Assembly: GCA_017882065.1 (NCBI GenBank)
Contig: JADGQD010000121.1
Span: forward strand, 1 to 6,303
Direction: 5' to 3'
Length of the DNA: 6,303 bases
Origin: Anaerolineales bacterium
Lineage (GTDB): Bacteria > Chloroflexota > Anaerolineae > Anaerolineales > Villigracilaceae
Shown: one piece after another, positions 5,450-6,303 of the stretch
Layout of the letters: each line of letters opens with the position of its first letter
Numbering within the stretch: the first letter of the stretch is position 1
The notes under the pieces: model-generated
Seen by the model: the letters and a program-made list of their open reading frames with translations, nothing else
Database searches by the model: none
What the model was told of the DNA's origin: nothing
Translations under genes and position numbers: made by a program

Positions 5450-6303
5450 ATGAGCAAGAAAGTCGCTGTCGTTGCCATCGGCGGCAACTCCCTAATTAAA
5501 GATAAAAGTCACCAGTCGGTCGAAGACCAGTACCAGGCCGCCAAGGAAACCACAACCCATATTGCCGATATGATCGAGCAGGGCTGGGATGTCGCCATCG
5601 GTCACGGCAACGGCCCCCAGGTCGGGTTCATCCTGCGCCGCTCTGAAATTGCCGCGAAAGTGGAAGGCATGCACGAGATCCCGCTGGACGTGTGCGGCGC
5701 GGACAGCCAGGGTGCGATTGGTTACGCGTTACAACAGACTCTTCAAAACGAACTGTTCAAACGCGGCATCAAGAAGCCGGTTGCCACTGTCGTGACCCAG
5801 GTGCTGGTGGATAAAAACGATGCTGCCTTCAAGAATCCGTCCAAACCGATTGGTGGTTTCATGGACGAGGCTGAAGCCAAGCGCCGCGAGAAGGAACTCG
5901 GCTGGAGTGTGGTGGAAGATTCCGGGCGCGGGTGGCGGCGTGTGGTCGCCTCACCGCTCCCGAAGGAAGTGGTCGAACTCGAGTCGATTGAGGCCCTGAT
6001 CAAGGCCGGGATAGTGGTCATCACTGTCGGTGGCGGCGGTATCCCGGTCATTGACAAGGGTGAGGGCGAGTATGCTGGAACGGCAGCCGTCATTGATAAG
6101 GACTTTGCCTCCAGCCTGCTGGCCAGCCTGATCAAAGCCGACCTGCTGCTCATCTCCACTGCGGTCGAGAAAGTGGCCCTCAACTTCGGCAAACCCGACC
6201 AGAAATGGATTGACCGTATGACCCTGGCCGAAGCCAGGCAATATCTGGCCGAAGGCACGCACTTTGCCAAAGGCTCGATGGCTCCCAAGATCCAGGCCAT
6301 CAT
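5450..6303 (+). CDS. arcC: Carbamate kinase, 3' end cut by the window
   Basis: Carbamate kinase (EC 2.7.2.2) transfers phosphate from carbamoyl phosphate to ADP, giving ATP and carbamate, which breaks down to CO2 and ammonia: the energy-yielding last step of arginine-deiminase-, allantoin- and YgeW-type pathways. The 284 visible codons are open to the window end; family members are about 310-315 aa, so about 30 residues are missing. Amino-acid-kinase motifs are in order: VAIGGNSLI (8-16), GHGNGPQVG (51-59), PLDVCGADSQGAIGY (78-92), VTQVLVDKNDAAF (115-127), GWRRVVASPLPKEV (161-174), ITVGGGGIPV (191-200), AVIDKDFAS (213-221), ISTAVEKVALNFG (235-247) and the start of GSMAPKI (275-281). Family members more often read GNAL and GAMSQG where this one has GNSL and GADSQG; these look like tolerated variants. 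It follows the knotted transcarbamylase directly, so it probably consumes that enzyme's carbamoyl phosphate. No arcA (arginine deiminase) gene is visible. Confidence 0.95.
   Translation, partial: MSKKVAVVAIGGNSLIKDKSHQSVEDQYQAAKETTTHIADMIEQGWDVAIGHGNGPQVGFILRRSEIAAKVEGMHEIPLDVCGADSQGAIGYALQQTLQNELFKRGIKKPVATVVTQVLVDKNDAAFKNPSKPIGGFMDEAEAKRREKELGWSVVEDSGRGWRRVVASPLPKEVVELESIEALIKAGIVVITVGGGGIPVIDKGEGEYAGTAAVIDKDFASSLLASLIKADLLLISTAVEKVALNFGKPDQKWIDRMTLAEARQYLAEGTHFAKGSMAPKIQAI

Noticed and set aside
5450..6303. Part of an arginine deiminase operon
   Set aside because: Carbamate kinase and an OTC-family gene occur together, but no arginine deiminase or arginine/ornithine antiporter is visible and the rest of the operon points to purines.

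Overview
The window looks like a stretch of an anaerobic or facultative heterotroph's chromosome carrying a purine/ureido-nitrogen catabolic operon, all on the + strand. Sampled lines of the main genes are about 58-68% G+C, the genes are tightly spaced, and Shine-Dalgarno sites are clear. The gene set, the intergenic CACGAAG-type repeat and the nucleotidyltransferase cassette together recall Chloroflexota (Anaerolineae). That assignment is an inference from memory of such genomes; no taxonomic marker is present.

Layout: (1) positions 1-1749, adenine deaminase (ade), whose real start may lie just upstream of the window; (2) 1759-2472, a GntR/HutC-type regulator with a UTRA effector domain; (3) 2473-2527, a 55-bp gap with two CACGTG palindromes and a strong ribosome binding site; (4) 2528-3484, an aspartate-carbamoyltransferase-like protein that lacks key aspartate-pathway residues; (5) 3485-3641, a repeat-rich spacer with four 11-bp C-tract repeats, three 9-bp G-tract repeats and a perfect 10-bp inverted repeat; (6) 3642-4445, a more AT-rich two-gene cassette (small 86-aa protein plus a nucleotidyltransferase broken by a one-base frameshift); (7) 4457-5437, a second carbamoyltransferase of the knotted, YgeW-like type; (8) 5450 to the end, carbamate kinase (arcC), cut by the window edge about 30 codons before its expected stop.

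How the genes may work together: adenine deaminase feeds adenine into hypoxanthine and releases ammonia. Two non-identical transcarbamylases next to a carbamate kinase suggest phosphorolysis of ureido compounds to carbamoyl phosphate, from which carbamate kinase makes ATP, CO2 and ammonia. The UTRA regulator would sense a pathway intermediate. YgeW-type genes are known from purine/urate-degradation clusters of gut and anaerobic bacteria, which fits. The substrates of both transcarbamylases are not settled by sequence. The most interesting points are the altered active site of the first transcarbamylase, its pairing with a knotted one, and the decayed cassette with its two-strand quadruplex-forming repeats lodged inside the operon.
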